A DNA stretch of 64,000 bases from Owenia fusiformis (taxonomy: Eukaryota > Annelida > Polychaeta > Sabellida > Oweniidae): positions 17,571,759 to 17,635,758 of the forward strand of contig CAIIXF020000009.1 in the NCBI GenBank assembly GCA_903813345.2, written 5' to 3'. The position numbers were made by a program, and so were the translations under genes. Below are positions 27,701 through 42,700 of this stretch, piece by piece. The notes beneath the pieces are model-generated. The model was not told the DNA's origin, searched no databases, and saw nothing but the letters and a program-made list of their open reading frames with translations. How positions within the stretch are numbered: position 1 is the stretch's first letter; every line of letters begins with the position of its first letter.

Positions 27701-30700
27701 GATTAGTGTCTCAGGAACATTTTTGTAAATAGTTATTATAAGCAATTCTGAGATTCTTTGAAACGGATAAAGCCCCCCACCCCTACCCGAATCTACCCAT
27801 GACTTTGATTTATATGCATATTGATATCTGTAAGGTATACTGTATATTTGCAGGTAGCAGATCTGATGGACAAGCTAGACAACCAAGATGATGTCCTTAG
27901 GAAGACAGCAAGGTAATATAAATCTAGTAGTACAACACTGACACACAATGTTTAAGGTCTAAAACACACAAGTCTAACACCCATTCCCTATCACACTACC
28001 CTACCACGTGACCACGTTTAAAAGGGAAACAGGGTACAGCTTAGTTGCAAATGGAGGACGTGGGTTTAATTCCATATTTCTGAACGTAAAATACATTTTA
28101 CATATATTTCTAGTGTTCTACCAGACATAGAATTGATTCATCAAGGAGTGTGTAGAATATTGTTGGCAAAAAACCACTATAGGCAAAGATAGATAATAGT
28201 GGGCGCAGCGAAGCAAAACCAAATGCAATACACGATACATTTCAGTAAATCTATCAACGTACAGGGAGCATGTAAGTGTCCCTTCGAAAATGTTACATTG
28301 ATATGTAACAAAAAACCCAGTTAACTGTTGTTTAAACTGCGTGTCATCGTGTTATAGGTGGATACGTTTTCTAGTATGTTAGTCAACTGTATTTTTGTGA
28401 ATTTGAACAAAACATTTTGAATGGTCGGGTTTTTAGGACGGTAGTGAATTAGACCATTCAAGGGGTTCTATAGAAAGATTCTTCATATGTAGTTCAGGCA
28501 ATTTTAATTATTCTGTGTAGCAAATAGTCATTAATACTGATAGCGGATAGTCATTTATCATTAACGTGTTGATATTTAATTTCATTATTTTATTTCAATT
28601 TGATACCCTAGTAACACGTATAATCTAGCGTTCTTGTTAATTTAATGACTAAAATGCATACGACTTGAAAGCCCGTGTCTAAATCTACAAAATAATGTTT
28701 ACTTTATTTGGATTAAATAACAATTGATGACACCTCAAAGCATCAACAGGCGGCCTTTTTAGCATTACTTTCACTGTTTGCAACGTAAATGTACATGAGG
28801 TCGGGACATAGTATGTCTGTATAATCAGCTTACTTTCTCGCTCCCTGTACTATTGAACAATTTACATTCCTTGTACCCTGTATTGATCAACTTTTGCAGC
28901 TGTGTACCGTGTACTATGACATATCAAATATTTTAAAATTTAAAACGATATTATTTACATTATTTCTTCAACTATCATATAACTTGGAACATGGACTTCA
29001 CTATTGCACCACTGAAGTGTAGCGAATAGCAATATTGACTCACTCCGAGCACCAAACGTATTAACCTTTTGACTAAGCAGTCGATATACTCAAAAGCGAC
29101 ATGTTTGAAAGCCAAAAGATTCGCGCATGCGCGATCGAGGTAGGGTAGTGTGCCTATATGAGGAAGGTGATTCATGTGATATTAGCTGCGTAAATGAGAG
29201 CCTCATAGTTCATTTCCTGATGAAAGAAGGTTCCAATATTGAAAGTTAAAAATGTCATGTTTAAAGAGATCGGGTCTCCTAAAAACACAATTTGAGTAAC
29301 CCCCTGATTTTTCCGTGTTATTTGATGTAAGACAAGTTTGTTGATCAACTTACCAATTCTGAGGCTTGAATTAATTCGTTAATTATATCAATTAGATGAT
29401 TGTTCCTAGCCATGAATTTCCACTTTCATCAATAGAAATTCAAAATAATATTTAGAAAGCCTGCTCAAATTTGTTTCAGTCTAATTGGCCTTTTCCTTTT
29501 TCCAGTTTCAACAGATTTTGGCTCACCGAACCCATATTCATTACTTCTAAGGGGTTAAAATATAGATAAATCCCCAAAAAAACATTGCATATTATTTTTG
29601 ACTTATTGCATTCAATTCTGACAGTTGGTTGTTCTGTCGGTTGTCCTGTTGATTTCCTCAATATATTGGTTATATTGTGCTTATGATTTGGTCTCAAGAT
29701 ATATATGATGTTTTATGAGCAATTGTTCTGGGACATTACTGATTGTCCAGAATAGAAATCTGGACGACTGGATCTCTTTAAAGGCCCCATATAAAGTTTA
29801 AACCACTTTGGCTTATATTGTAGTCTTACCCAATGTTATCAAAGTGTGATATGTGAAACTTTTTTTTAAAATTTCAAAAAGTGGTTTTTGATAGACTTTT
29901 TGTTCCAAAATTTGTGAATTTATTTTAAAACAACTTTTAGAGGTCACTCATATCTTCTAATTAGCCACAATTCATACCAATGTATAGCATTCATCCTCCC
30001 ATGTTTTTTGCCGAAAAGAATAAGAAAATCGGTTCATAAATAAGCTAGAAATGAACTTATCAGTGCATGAAAATGGTTCCAAGAAAAATGCATTTCAAAA
30101 TTTTAGTTCTCATAGAAACCAATGGTACAATGATATCTAAAACATAATTTATTCTTCCTTTTAACCTGGTTAGACAATCAACATTGTTTTTTTATGAAAG
30201 TCTAGCATATTTAGAAAAGATTGACATCGAAAAAAAAATTTCAATTTTTTTCAAAAAGTTTTTGGTACCTTAGTGACATCACTAATGTTTCAAAATATTT
30301 TTGATATGCTAAAACATTGAAGTGGCCCATTAAATATGGCATTTTATTATTGAAATAGTGTGTCCTTTGTTCAATCTTTGCATTAGTGTTAAAAAGATAA
30401 TCTTTTTTGAAATGCATTAAGAAATATTTGATGATTAAGAAATTTCAACTTTTTTTGAAAAATGGCGGGAAATTTGAATATTTGAGAAATGAAATGCTCA
30501 CAACTTTTTTTGAAAAAATTTTTTTTGTTCAAAAATTTCTAAAATCACTTTTTAAGTCCTGACAAATAGTAAATGATTGACAAAAAAATATTTTCAAACT
30601 TTAGACGGGGACTTTAAGGATCTGACATTGATGGAAAATACAATTTTCAGCATATGTAGTTTCAAATGGTTACTGGTATATTTTAACAAATTCACAAATT

Positions 30701-33700
30701 GAAGCTTATGTTTTAGAATTGCTCCTCATACATCTATCTTAATAAAAAGAAGCGTCACCAGGTTGATAACATTAGTTTTCTTCGTATTACAATTGATCAA
30801 AACTTAAACTGGAAACGTCATAGTATGTCCGTAAATGCTAAAATCTCCAGAACCATTGGTATTCTATATATAATAGGGTCAAACAACTGTTAAATGATAA
30901 AGCATTCTTGAGCATCTATTATTCCCTTATTTACTCTTATTTGATATATGGCAATCTTATCTGGGGTGAAGCAGGTAGTGGTTTGTTAAACTCCCTTCAT
31001 ATTTTGCAGAAAAAATTTACATGTATTGCAACAAACAGTAACTACAGAGCACATTCCCTTCCCCTATTCAAACAACTGAACATTTTGAATATATTTGAAA
31101 TTAATAAGCAGTTGAAATGCCTTTTCATGTACAAATGGATTAATAAACTCCATAATTATCATAAAATTTTTCCAAACCTCTTCAGTACCATCCAAGAGAG
31201 ACATGTTTACAACACCCGAAATAGGGTAAACTATGACAAACCCAAAATTCGAACAAATTATGGTAAAGCTTTGATATCTTTTACTGCACCATCAATTTGG
31301 AATTCATTACCTATTGAAATAACATCATCTGGAAGTATTTTTATTATGAAAAAATATTTTATCAATCAGTAATATCAATTTCAGATAACCATAGTGGGCA
31401 TTATATGACACATTCTTAGTCAGACATAGATAGTAGCTTTTACTACGCAAACCTTTACTACTTACACTAATATTGCCACTATGTGCTAACATCCACCATT
31501 GAATCTATCTATGGCCAACTTCCCGGGAATTTCTTGAGCATATTACACTGTGCACCCCCGCACAAATGCCCGGATATTCCTCAAATTATTCCGCCATTTT
31601 CCTTCTGTAAAGACGGAAATTTTAGAATCGCAATAAATTTACAAATAACTTGTGACTATGGACACGGAACTAGGAAGTTAGTTGTTCTACAGGTTCATCA
31701 GTTACAAATGAAAGTAAGAGGACGAGGAAAATAGATCATATGGAACTATAAGACAAGTTTTCAAGGTTTTTTCTTTGGGTTGTTAGTCCACGAAGAAAAC
31801 ATCTGATCTATAAAATGTCGAAGATCTTACCTCGTTCGTTTTATCTTTGCTTGCTCCATATAGGGTCTTCAGTCCCGACATGAGATTATAGTAAGCATAT
31901 GGAAAAGGTCTCTAGTGTCAATTGACCTTTTTCCAGACAATTTGTCATATATAAATGACAATTTCACAGGGGTCAACAGACCATCAGAAGACATCATGTA
32001 CAGAGAACGTAATATTACATGTTCTTCTCTGTGTTATGTTACATGAGAGGTTTTCAATCCAGATAAGAAAGTAAGGAAGCCCCAAGAAGGTAGCCAATGC
32101 CTACAGTACCTTGCCTTACATTGAGGTCTTTCTTTTGGTTGTCAGTCCATAAAGAAAACATTAAATGTTCAAGTTTACATAGCTCTCAATTTTTCGTCTC
32201 TGTAAGGTTATTTATCACATAAACGTGTTCATTTCCAGATGAATATGAGAAATTTGAAAAATTATCTACATCTACATCTGAAGATGGCTTCTTTACTGCT
32301 GAGGTGTTTTTGGTTGTTAGTCCACAATAAAAACACATACGTGTTCAGGAGAACGCAGACGAAATGGCTTCTTTACTGCTCATGTGTTTTTTGGTTGTAA
32401 GTCCACAATGAAAACACATACGTGTTCATAAGAACGCAGTTATCATCTCTTTTCTTTATGCATAGTTTATAAAAGGACTCCAGTCCCGATATGAATTATG
32501 TAAACATGAAGAAATAACTACACCAGTAAATTTGTCTTTTAGGATTTGACATGTGTCGAGCATGGACTGTATGATCCTACGATGAAGAAGATATTCTTCA
32601 TCTTACAGTAGCGTGATCACAATGATGTTCAGATGAAGACACTTGTGCACATACATTTAAATGTATTTAGAAAATAACACTGTATGTTGTAAAATCTGGT
32701 GTAGTATTCATATAATGTTGCATACATAGAACACGTATGCTGACCACAGTATAATTGGTTTATTTAGTCCATTTAGTTTTTGTACTAGTTATGCGCAGCA
32801 GGATAAGTTTGTCACTTATGCATTTGGTTCAGTTATTTCTGGACTGAGTTGTTTGTCTACTGTTCAGAAAAAGGATAGGCTAAAGATTAACAAAAGTAAC
32901 TGTAAGATTAACAGTAGGCCTACTGTGAAGTCGTCATCTTCTTCACAGAAAAGACCAATATAGCATTTTTAGCCTACTCATCTTTCAAGTAGATGTAAAA
33001 TCTTTTCGAATCAGAGACCTATAAGTATTGTCTCTGATTGAGCGTTTCTGTTTTCTTCAAGTAATTGTAGATGTTATTAATATATGCTGAAGAAAACGAT
33101 TCATGGATGATCACAATCATCCTGTTATTGGTTGATTCAGTCTCTTCAACAGAGAAGTAGAAGGTGACTTAGATTGTTTTAGTTTTGAGTCACTAGACTA
33201 TTCTTCTAGCTATATTAGCCAACAACTGAACAACACAAGTACTTATTCATATAAGAAGTGTTGTATGCGTTGACAAATGACAATGTCATGAACTTGTCAT
33301 TTCTGACTGAAATCTTTATATTCTCAAGAATCATTTCTGAATACTCCTATTTAGACTCTATTCCTGGAATATTAACGTTCAGAGTTGAGTTGGCGGAAGT
33401 ATCTTTGACATAGGTTACTTTCTCCAGATGCTTCTCATAAAGCATTCAACTCAGTGTTAATTGTTTGAGGAATTAAGATTACAGTCGAGGTTTTTTGAAA
33501 ACTTAAGCATTTGGCGGCTTTCAGTTTGCCAGTTAAAGTAAGGTTATGTCTAAAACATCACCTCAGTGAAGGTTTTGTTTCCTTTATTTTTCTTGGCCTT
33601 GACAACTTTTGAAGTCAAAAGTTGATAATTGAAGTCTAAGATGACTTTTCAGATCTCTTGGTAAGTCAGTTCAAGAGAATGTAAATCAAATTCTGTGTTT

Positions 33701-36700
33701 TTCACTACAACCTTGGGTGTTATTCCAAAGTTTTTATTTGTAACGAGGGGAAGTAGTTATACTTACTTATAAGTCCCTATATCTGTATATCCAGACCATT
33801 GGCCTGTTTGCTACCACATCACACACAGAATGAATATTTGTTTATTTTGACCTTGTTCGGGTTGCTCAGAGTATAGTCAAAATGATTTTTAAACACGGTT
33901 TAAGTTTAATCACTGTTTTGAAGAGTGTTTTACTGAGCCAGCCTCAGTCATGGCAGTATCATCTTCAACAGGTTCACAGTCGTGCCGTGCTTCTGTGTAA
34001 ATATTTGTGTCTTAAATAGCCACACTTTTACTTTAAATCAGTGTATCATCAGTGTCAGTTCAATCACTATTTGAGAGATCTTACATGTTGATTAGAGGTT
34101 TATGTTTTTCACCATGGAATCATTTGTTACCATGTTTCCTTGGTGGTAGAACCTCAATACATCATTTAGTGGTACTGAAGTACTATATACTCAAGAGCTA
34201 GTGTACTCTTTGTTATAGACATGGTTTCGTTTGTCTTGACATGAGCTCTTCCAAACAAGAGATTCAGACTTACCTTTTTACGCATTGGTCAATTAAATTT
34301 AACAGTAGTAATGCTTTCACACATATGCCAAAAATTGTCGTGATCAAATTGTGACCAAGTTATTTTTGTAACAGTCTCATGATTTTAAGAATCACAGACA
34401 TTTTCTGCTGACTGTTATACATATGTTCTTTAACGGAAATCACAGTCGTTTCCGTGCGGTTTTGGAGATATTTCTATACGAATTATCTTCAACTCCATCT
34501 ATACTTTATCAAATAGTTTCATTTTTGAGACAGTATATTTTTTTCAGATGTTGTTCTGAGTAGAACACTGAATTAAGGAATCGTCATGTCCTGAGACTAG
34601 TAATGTCACTACCCCCTTAATAGGACAAATATACATCTAAGGTTTATGATGTCAAGATTCCAAGTAATTAACAAGGCATTTTGGTGCCCTGTCACAGGAA
34701 TGTAAATTCTCAGGAACCACATAGTCATCGGTTCGATTCCTATTAGCTACTGTAGTTTAGTGCTGTTTGCCTATTCTATTTGGCAATTGAATAAGGCTTT
34801 TAACGTTGCTTTATTTTCCTCTGTACCATTCATAATTGAGGCAGATGGTGGTCAACCTCTTGTGGTGTTTAACAGAGGATTTCAATGCGAGAATAATTCT
34901 CGTTTTTATTTATACATGTTATATGGGAACGGTTCTTGAACACTTACAAGGTAGATGAAAGTTGCCCAAGAACATTTTTGTGTTCAAAGATGCAAACCAT
35001 AACGTAGTTGTCAATATCCACGTTGCTTGACAGCTAGACTATCCTTTAAATCAGGGTTCATTTTCAACAAGAGAAAGTGAAACACCTGTAGATTTTAAGG
35101 ATGAGAAGCGTGATGGGGTTTTTAACACCTATATTGCAAGAAAACAATAGTGTGACATCTGACACTACAGTTCAATTGATGTGTAATACTAGTAACTATT
35201 AGACATCAAGACGCCTCACTTGAATTGTTTGTTGTTCCAGATTCAAAGAATATTGATGTTTAGAACATCATAGTCTTATTAATGTGAGCTTGCATTTCCA
35301 TTGCATTCTAATGAGTTTATTTACTCATACTTAAGTCATAGTATACATGTTTGTTTATGACTAAACAGCAATGTTAGAAGATACATGAAACGTATATCTT
35401 CCCTAGCAAGTTTGTGGATAAATACATTGCAGGTGTTTCTTACCAAGAGACGCAGAATTTATCACACTATATATGCTATAAGACTAGAATGCCACTGAAT
35501 TACTTGGTAGTCGTCTTATTTACCTGTAATTGTTGTAATTGGAACTCTCTAATGATATATTCTATCATGATATCGTACAATTATGTTGTACTATTGTTCT
35601 AGTAAATTGTCAGCATTTATCAGAGGGTTTTCAGAACCAGTTCCTAAATGATCTTGTCCTGAGAATTTCTTCTAGAGTCGAATGATTCTTTAAGGTTTTG
35701 AGTTAGTGTTGTGGTTCAGTTGAACCTATTCACTCTTAACCATTATAATCTCTTTCTTGGGTTTGTACCAAGATCTAGGATTGTATTCAGCAGGTATCAT
35801 TTAGACATGTTTGGATACATGACTATCTTTAATTTACCGATTTTTTCAGAAAGTGTTCGGTAATATGCACAGCTTTATTGTTGAATTGTAAACAACCAAG
35901 CATACTCGACTTGTAAGGAGGGTATACATGGGTTCTTCAATGATTGAACATGTGATCCTAATGGCAATGAGTAAATGATGAATCTCTACGTAGTTTATCA
36001 TTCAGACACAGCTTAGCCTTTAAGGGTTACAATGCTTTGCAGAAGCACTTATACCAGATGTTTAATATTTAAAGATGTAATTGGGATTTCGGAGTTATCA
36101 CAATCCCAAGAATATTTAAACAACTGGTGTTCATAGTTCGAAGATCATTAAGAGTCCAACATATGGTAACCGATGTAGTACTTCGTCTCACCTTTACTCA
36201 AAAGAGAGAACGAAAAGTTTGCATTGATTTGAAGAACCAGATACTTTTAAGGAACTTCAATATAATTCCTTTAGATCTTTGGATCAAGCAATTATTAGCT
36301 GTTATCTATACATGTACAAGGTATACAGAAGTCGAGTGGAAGATATGTTTAAAGCAGGCACAATGGGCAGCTTAAATTACTTCCAAGTCATGTATGTAAG
36401 TCTAAGACTATGCTAGAAGATATTCTGACATTTTTCTTTTTTTTATGGCCAATCAGAATGTCAGAATTTGTACTGTGGTATAAGTTCGTTGTTGACCTTT
36501 GGTGGTTGAATTACCCCGCCATAGATAGACGTCCGTTTTTTATCATAGTGGCCAATTGAGTTTTTTTAGCATAGTGAATCTGAATAATTAGTTTTGTTAA
36601 GTGTTTAACACAGTTTAAACATTTCACCCCAGAACTTGTACTAGGTTATTAAGTTCCTTAGTCCCGAAGGCTTTAGGATGTAAAGTTGGGTAACCTAAAG

Positions 36701-39700
36701 TTGTAGGGTTGATCAATTTGTAGTTTGTTGCAAATTTATTCTATTCCCGTGGTTTTTCTGCTGTTTAACCCACCGCCTACTTGGCTGGGATTCAGCACAT
36801 AGTGGCAATATTAGTGTAAGTAGTAAAGGTTTGCGTAGTAAAATCTTAAAATTTAAAGTAATTTTAGTTTTTATTAGTAAACCATACTTACCTAATATTG
36901 CCACTACAAATATGTCCCTCCCTCCTCCTCCGCTTACAGCAGAATGTTCATAATTGTTATAGCGGAATAATTGAGGAATATCCGGGCATTTGTGCGGGGG
37001 TGCACAGTGTAATATGCTCAAGAAATTCCCGGGAAGTTGGCCATAGATAGATTCAATGGTGGATGTTAGCACATAGTGGCAATATTAGGTAAGTATGGTT
37101 TACTAATAAAAACTAAAATTACTTTAAATTTTAAGAATTCATCACACAAGCAGATCCCCAATCTGTACATTTCATGTTTGATGATAAACACGGGAATATA
37201 CACGTGAAGTGTCACCCGTTTACTGTACATTTCATGTTGAAATATATATGAATAAATAAATAAAAAAATAAAAATACCCCTTACCACCATTACCATGGCC
37301 ATCGCCATATCTACCCAGCCCACCACTTATACAGAAACAATCATGACTTGTACATGGATTTATCCTATGCCAAGTAGAGTTTTAGGGAGATAAGTTGGTA
37401 AGATATATCCCGTATCCTGGTTTTGAGGTTTCCATATCTAGAACCTCCATATCTCCCGCCATATCTCCCGCTTCGGTGCATATCTTCCCGCTTCTGGTGC
37501 ATATCTTCCCGCTTCCGGTAATGCAATAAAATGACTTTGCATATGAATGATTTGTTTATTTTTACAACTTGTACTATTGAAATGGCCATATGCCCCTGAA
37601 AACTCTACTTGGTATAGGATAAAGCAGTTATGTATGGTCGGTTTGGATATTGGGTTCATCCCTCGTGAGATATGCACATCTACCTTCGGTCCCTACGGTC
37701 CCTCAGGTAGATATGCATATCTCCCTCTGGATAAACCCCATATCCAAAACCTCCCAGTACATAACCCTTATTTATGTTTGTAGATCGGCATCTCACAGAG
37801 TTGGCCAACTACAGGAGACACTGGAAGAAAGAAAAGTAGCTTTCAATGCTCTTGCAGCAAAGTAAGTGTTTTATCCTTCCGTGTCTTTAAATTGCAAAAT
37901 GATTTACCCATCCATACATTTATGCTGTGTTGTTGCTTGCACACATAACTCAAATTCATGAATAATGATTTTTATTTCAATACAAGTATTAAATAAACCT
38001 GTTCATATATAGATGGCACTTAGTGTTCATAAACTTACAACTAGATGAATGTAATGACAATTGCTCAAAAATAAATTTAACCCTTATTTTTCACATATTG
38101 AAAGTGTTATAATGTTGTTGTCTTGTATAGATTAAATATAAAAATCATTTGAAATTGTATTCAAGAAAAAAAGTATGTTCAAATTTAAAATCAAAATGTC
38201 TGTTTATTCCATAATGATAAAACTGCTCCTCTAAAATATTTCAACATTGTCTCATATAGGTTGTCAATGACAGAATCAGAGCTGGCCATGGCAGAGACCA
38301 AAGTAACAGACTTGGGAGCAATGTTAATGAAGTCACGACAAGAGAACGCAGAGCTCAACACCTCATTACATCAACAAGTAGCACATGAGAAAGAGGTGGG
38401 TTCTGATCGTAATTTTTGGGATCTGGTAGTTAGATAATCATCTTTTTATCGCACTTTGAAAAAGTGCTATATTGTCGTCGTCTTGTGCTGTTGGGCGGGC
38501 GGGCGGGCGGGCGGGCGGGCGTGACATAAACCAAATCTTGTCATCAAATTTCCAGGATAACTGCTTACCTGTTCAACTTGAAATTTTTACAGATGCAAGA
38601 GCAGACTAGTACCAAGATCTGATTAGGTTAAGAGCATGCTGGGTAAACTATGTGGCGGCCATTTTGAATTTTTCAACAAATCTTGTCATCAAAATTCCAG
38701 AAAAACCACTTATCCTTTCAACTTGAAATTTTTACAGATGCAAGAGCAGACTATTGCCAAGATCTGACTAGGTTTTGGGTATGCTGGCTGAATTACATGG
38801 TGGCCATTTTGAATTTTTCAATTTGGCGGCCATTTTGAATTTTTCAACTTGCTCCAAATTGACCCAATTTTTTTTTTAAAAACATCTACAAGTTCTCAGA
38901 AGTTCAAATCTGACCTTAGATTTCAGATTTGACCTTTCGTTCACCTTCAGTGACTTTGAAAAGGTCAAAAAAGTTGATTTTCTAAATTCATATTTTGGAT
39001 TTAAATTTAGGTCAGCTTAATTACAAAACACCTACTGAGATCTGAAAAAGGTCGAAGGTCAAGGTCATTAAACTAGGTCACAAATGATGTTATCCAAGTT
39101 TCTCAAAGTTTGAGACTACAAATCAATTCTTGTCATCAAAATTCCAAGAAAACCGCTAACCTGTTCAACTTGAAATTTTTACACATGCAATAGCAGACTA
39201 GTGCCAAGATCTGAATAGGTTAAGGGCATGCTGGGTAAACTAGGTGGCGGCCATTTTGAATTTTTCAACAAATCTTGTCATCAAAATTCCAGGAAAACCA
39301 CTTATCCGTTCAACTTGAAATTTTTACAGATGCAAGAGCAGACTATTGCCAAGATCTGATTAGGTTTTGGGTATGCTGGCTGAATTACATGGTGGCCATT
39401 TTGAATTTTTCAATTTGGCGGCCATTTTGAATTTTCAACTTGCTCCAAATTGACCAAATTTTTTTTTTAAAAACATCTACAAGTTCTCAGAAGTTCAAAT
39501 CTGACCTTAGATTTCAGATTTGACCTTTCGTTCACCTTCAGTGACCTTGAAAATGTCAAAAAGTTGATTTTCTAAATTGATATTTTGGATTTAAATTTAG
39601 GTCAGCTTAATTACAAAACACCTACTGAGGTCGAAGGTCATCAAATTAGGTCACAAACAATGTTATCTAAATTTTCCAAAGTTCAAGACTACAAATAAAT

Positions 39701-42700
39701 TCTTGTCATCAAAATTGCAGGAAAACCGCTAACCTTGTCAACTTGAAATGTTTACAGATGCAAGAGCAGACTAGTGTCAAGGTCTGATTAGGTTTTGGCC
39801 ATGCTGGGTAAATTGCATGGTGGCCAGTTTGCTCTTCAAAGTGCGATATTTATCACTGTGTGTCTTGTTGAGTTTTATGAACTTCTCCAATAATATGATA
39901 TTCATTCTTCTTACTCATTCCCATGCATGCATTATACTATTTAAGGAAGAATTAAACACACAAAAATTCCAGTTTTGCCCTCAAACTTTTATTTTGCAAT
40001 ATCTATAGCCCTTTGCAGAGGAGCAGCATGATAAATCCTGCAAATACCACTGAGATACGTCAAGAGTTGGCACTGAAGTGGTGGTCATAATAATTTGAAA
40101 TAGGGTTCAGCGTAGTAAATCGACACAAATTGCAAAGAAAAAATCACTATTTTTCTGATGTCATAAATGATCTAAAATCCTTATTGACTTAATTCTAGGA
40201 AAGGGCCACATTGGAGGGTAGACTATTGAAAGAGATATCTGAATCACATGACAGAAACATCTCTTTGGAAGCTAAGGTAGGTTGCCTTATGATCACTTTA
40301 AAGGGATCCTTTTTTAAGTGGGAACACATAACATTACAGATAAATAATTAAATTTTACTTCATCAGTTTATTGCTACATGTATGCATATATATGGATGAA
40401 AGATACTTCATTGTAAAATGTGTTTAAGTTATATTTGTAAAAATAAGCATTAACAAATATTGGCATTTACATTAGTCACAACTACTCACTAAAAGACTAT
40501 CTAAGTAAAAACTTCTACATTTACAGAGTAATATACAAAAATTTCGCATATTAGCATACAAGAGATGATATGATATTGATGATGATATTGTTACATAAAA
40601 TTATATTATTAAAAAAATAGCACCATGGGTACTGCACTCACATTGGAAGGTTTCAATATTTTTAATGTTTTACAGTAGGAGCTTAGAATAGTTAAAGATT
40701 ATGAAAGGTTGATAATAATTTTGAAGAAGAATTTGGCTAGCTGAAATTAGCTTGGATCAATAAATACCATTTTCCACAATGAAATTAGGACAATGGAATT
40801 TCACAACTAAAAGGTAGCTTTATACATGATTTTACTGCAATAAAAGTGGCAGCCATTTTGAATGTTTGCAACATATTTTGCCTTAACTTGTAAACCAAGT
40901 ATTGATAACCTATAAATTAAGGAACCTGTACAATTTCAAGCAATTTGATAAAATAAATGTGAAGTTATGATGAAAAAACGTGAAAACCTAATTTTTCTAC
41001 AATAAAATTGGCAGCAAATTTTAATCTTTGCGACATATTTTGCTGAAACTTGTAGACATTGTTGAATTTCAAGCAGATTGATGGAATACTTTTGGAGTTA
41101 TGACCAAAAACAAGCTGAAACCATTTTGAATGTTTACAACTTGTTTTGCTGAATTTGTAGGCATTATTGGTAACTTATAAATTAAGGTATCTGTACAATT
41201 TCGAGCAAATTGGTGGACAATTTGTGGAGTTATAACCAAAAAAAAGAGCTAAAAACCTGATTTGTACGTCATAAAAATGGCCGCCATTTTGAAACAAGGC
41301 AAGCTTTTGAGACGCTACTCATAGAACAATTGACCACCTTTTGTAGAAACATTTTAAAAGTAAAACAAATCCAATTGTCCTAGGGAATTTGAATTAGCTG
41401 CCAATGTGTTGACAGACATCCGTCCGGGCAATAACTCAAATACCGTTAGCCTGATTTTGTTCATAATTTGAAAACATATATCCTATAAAAGTTAAAGTTC
41501 TGCTCGATCATCGATTTTCAAAATGGCCACTCATTCAAAAATGGTGGCCATTTTGTCGATTTTACAGTAATTTAGGTACAATATGTAAAACTGTAATGGC
41601 AATATATTTTAAATGTTAAAAAAATGATATAGGACATTAATAAAGCTAGAAATGTAGATCTTAAAGAAGCACATGGCAGCCATCTTGAAAAATTTGTTAC
41701 TGTAACTCGAAAAGTTGTGGAGCGATTTTGTTCATATTTTGTATGTGAATACTATAAGCATGGCACAATGTCTAATATAATGGCACTTTTGGTAGAAGGT
41801 GGCCATTCGTTTTTGCTATATGCTTTGTTTGTAAAAATGCCAGCCATGGCTGTTTGATGGGATTTGCTATGCTTTGGCGTTGGTGTTGTCTAGTTTGTGT
41901 ATTTGCACCATAAATGTTCCAATCATATGATGTTGCTCACATCAGGCTATGTACACATGCAAAATAGAAGCCTTTAAGTGTCTTGTTTTTTGTTGTTGCA
42001 GTCTTAGTCTATGTTTAATTTCCTGAATGATGCCTGTGGTTCATCTTTGTTGCTGGGTCTCTTGGACTCATCTAATCCCATTAGTTCTGTGGAGCAGTAC
42101 TTGATCCTCTTGCTTATTTCAAGCTCACTCATCTTCTTGTAGAAGCTCTCTGCAAGTTTATTCAAGATGTAAAAAATATGAAGACAAAATCTGTTTTTCT
42201 GTTCCTTTTACTCTTTTTATTATGTCACCAAAAGCAGCCAAACCTTTAAATCTAAATTACTTGACCCAAAAATAAAAATACCACCAGTCTGAATCAACAT
42301 ACACTTCTGATGTAAATGTCATCAAAACTTTAAAAATCAAGAATCACAGAAATTGAGCAATTTTGTGTTAAAGCATTTAATGTATTTCACTCACCTACAA
42401 TTTCCATCATGCTGTAAGTGTTTGAACCTTTATAGTCATCTGGTAGGTAATCACTGGGAAGACACTTCATGGGTATATTCTTATATACATCCTCCATGTT
42501 GTTTCCATAAACCTTAATCTGAAACAACAATTCATATCTAGATCTTGGTCTTTCATCATTGTACCAATGTGCTATTTTATATTTGCTTGGCACAATTCCA
42601 AAAAATGACTTTCTTTTGTTCAGTGTTGATTTTGCTAAATGAAATCCAACTGCTCATTAGGGATTTTTTTAAAACAGAGATGGCAAAAAATATATGAGTC

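Noticed and set aside
34729-34745. GGTTCGATTCC, a perfect tRNA B-box word
   Set aside because: No matching A box or cloverleaf pairing could be built upstream; it lies in degenerate interior sequence.
36127-36375. 82-residue plus-strand frame as a possible recombinase or RT piece
   Set aside because: No motif of RT, RNase H or tyrosine recombinase could be identified by eye.
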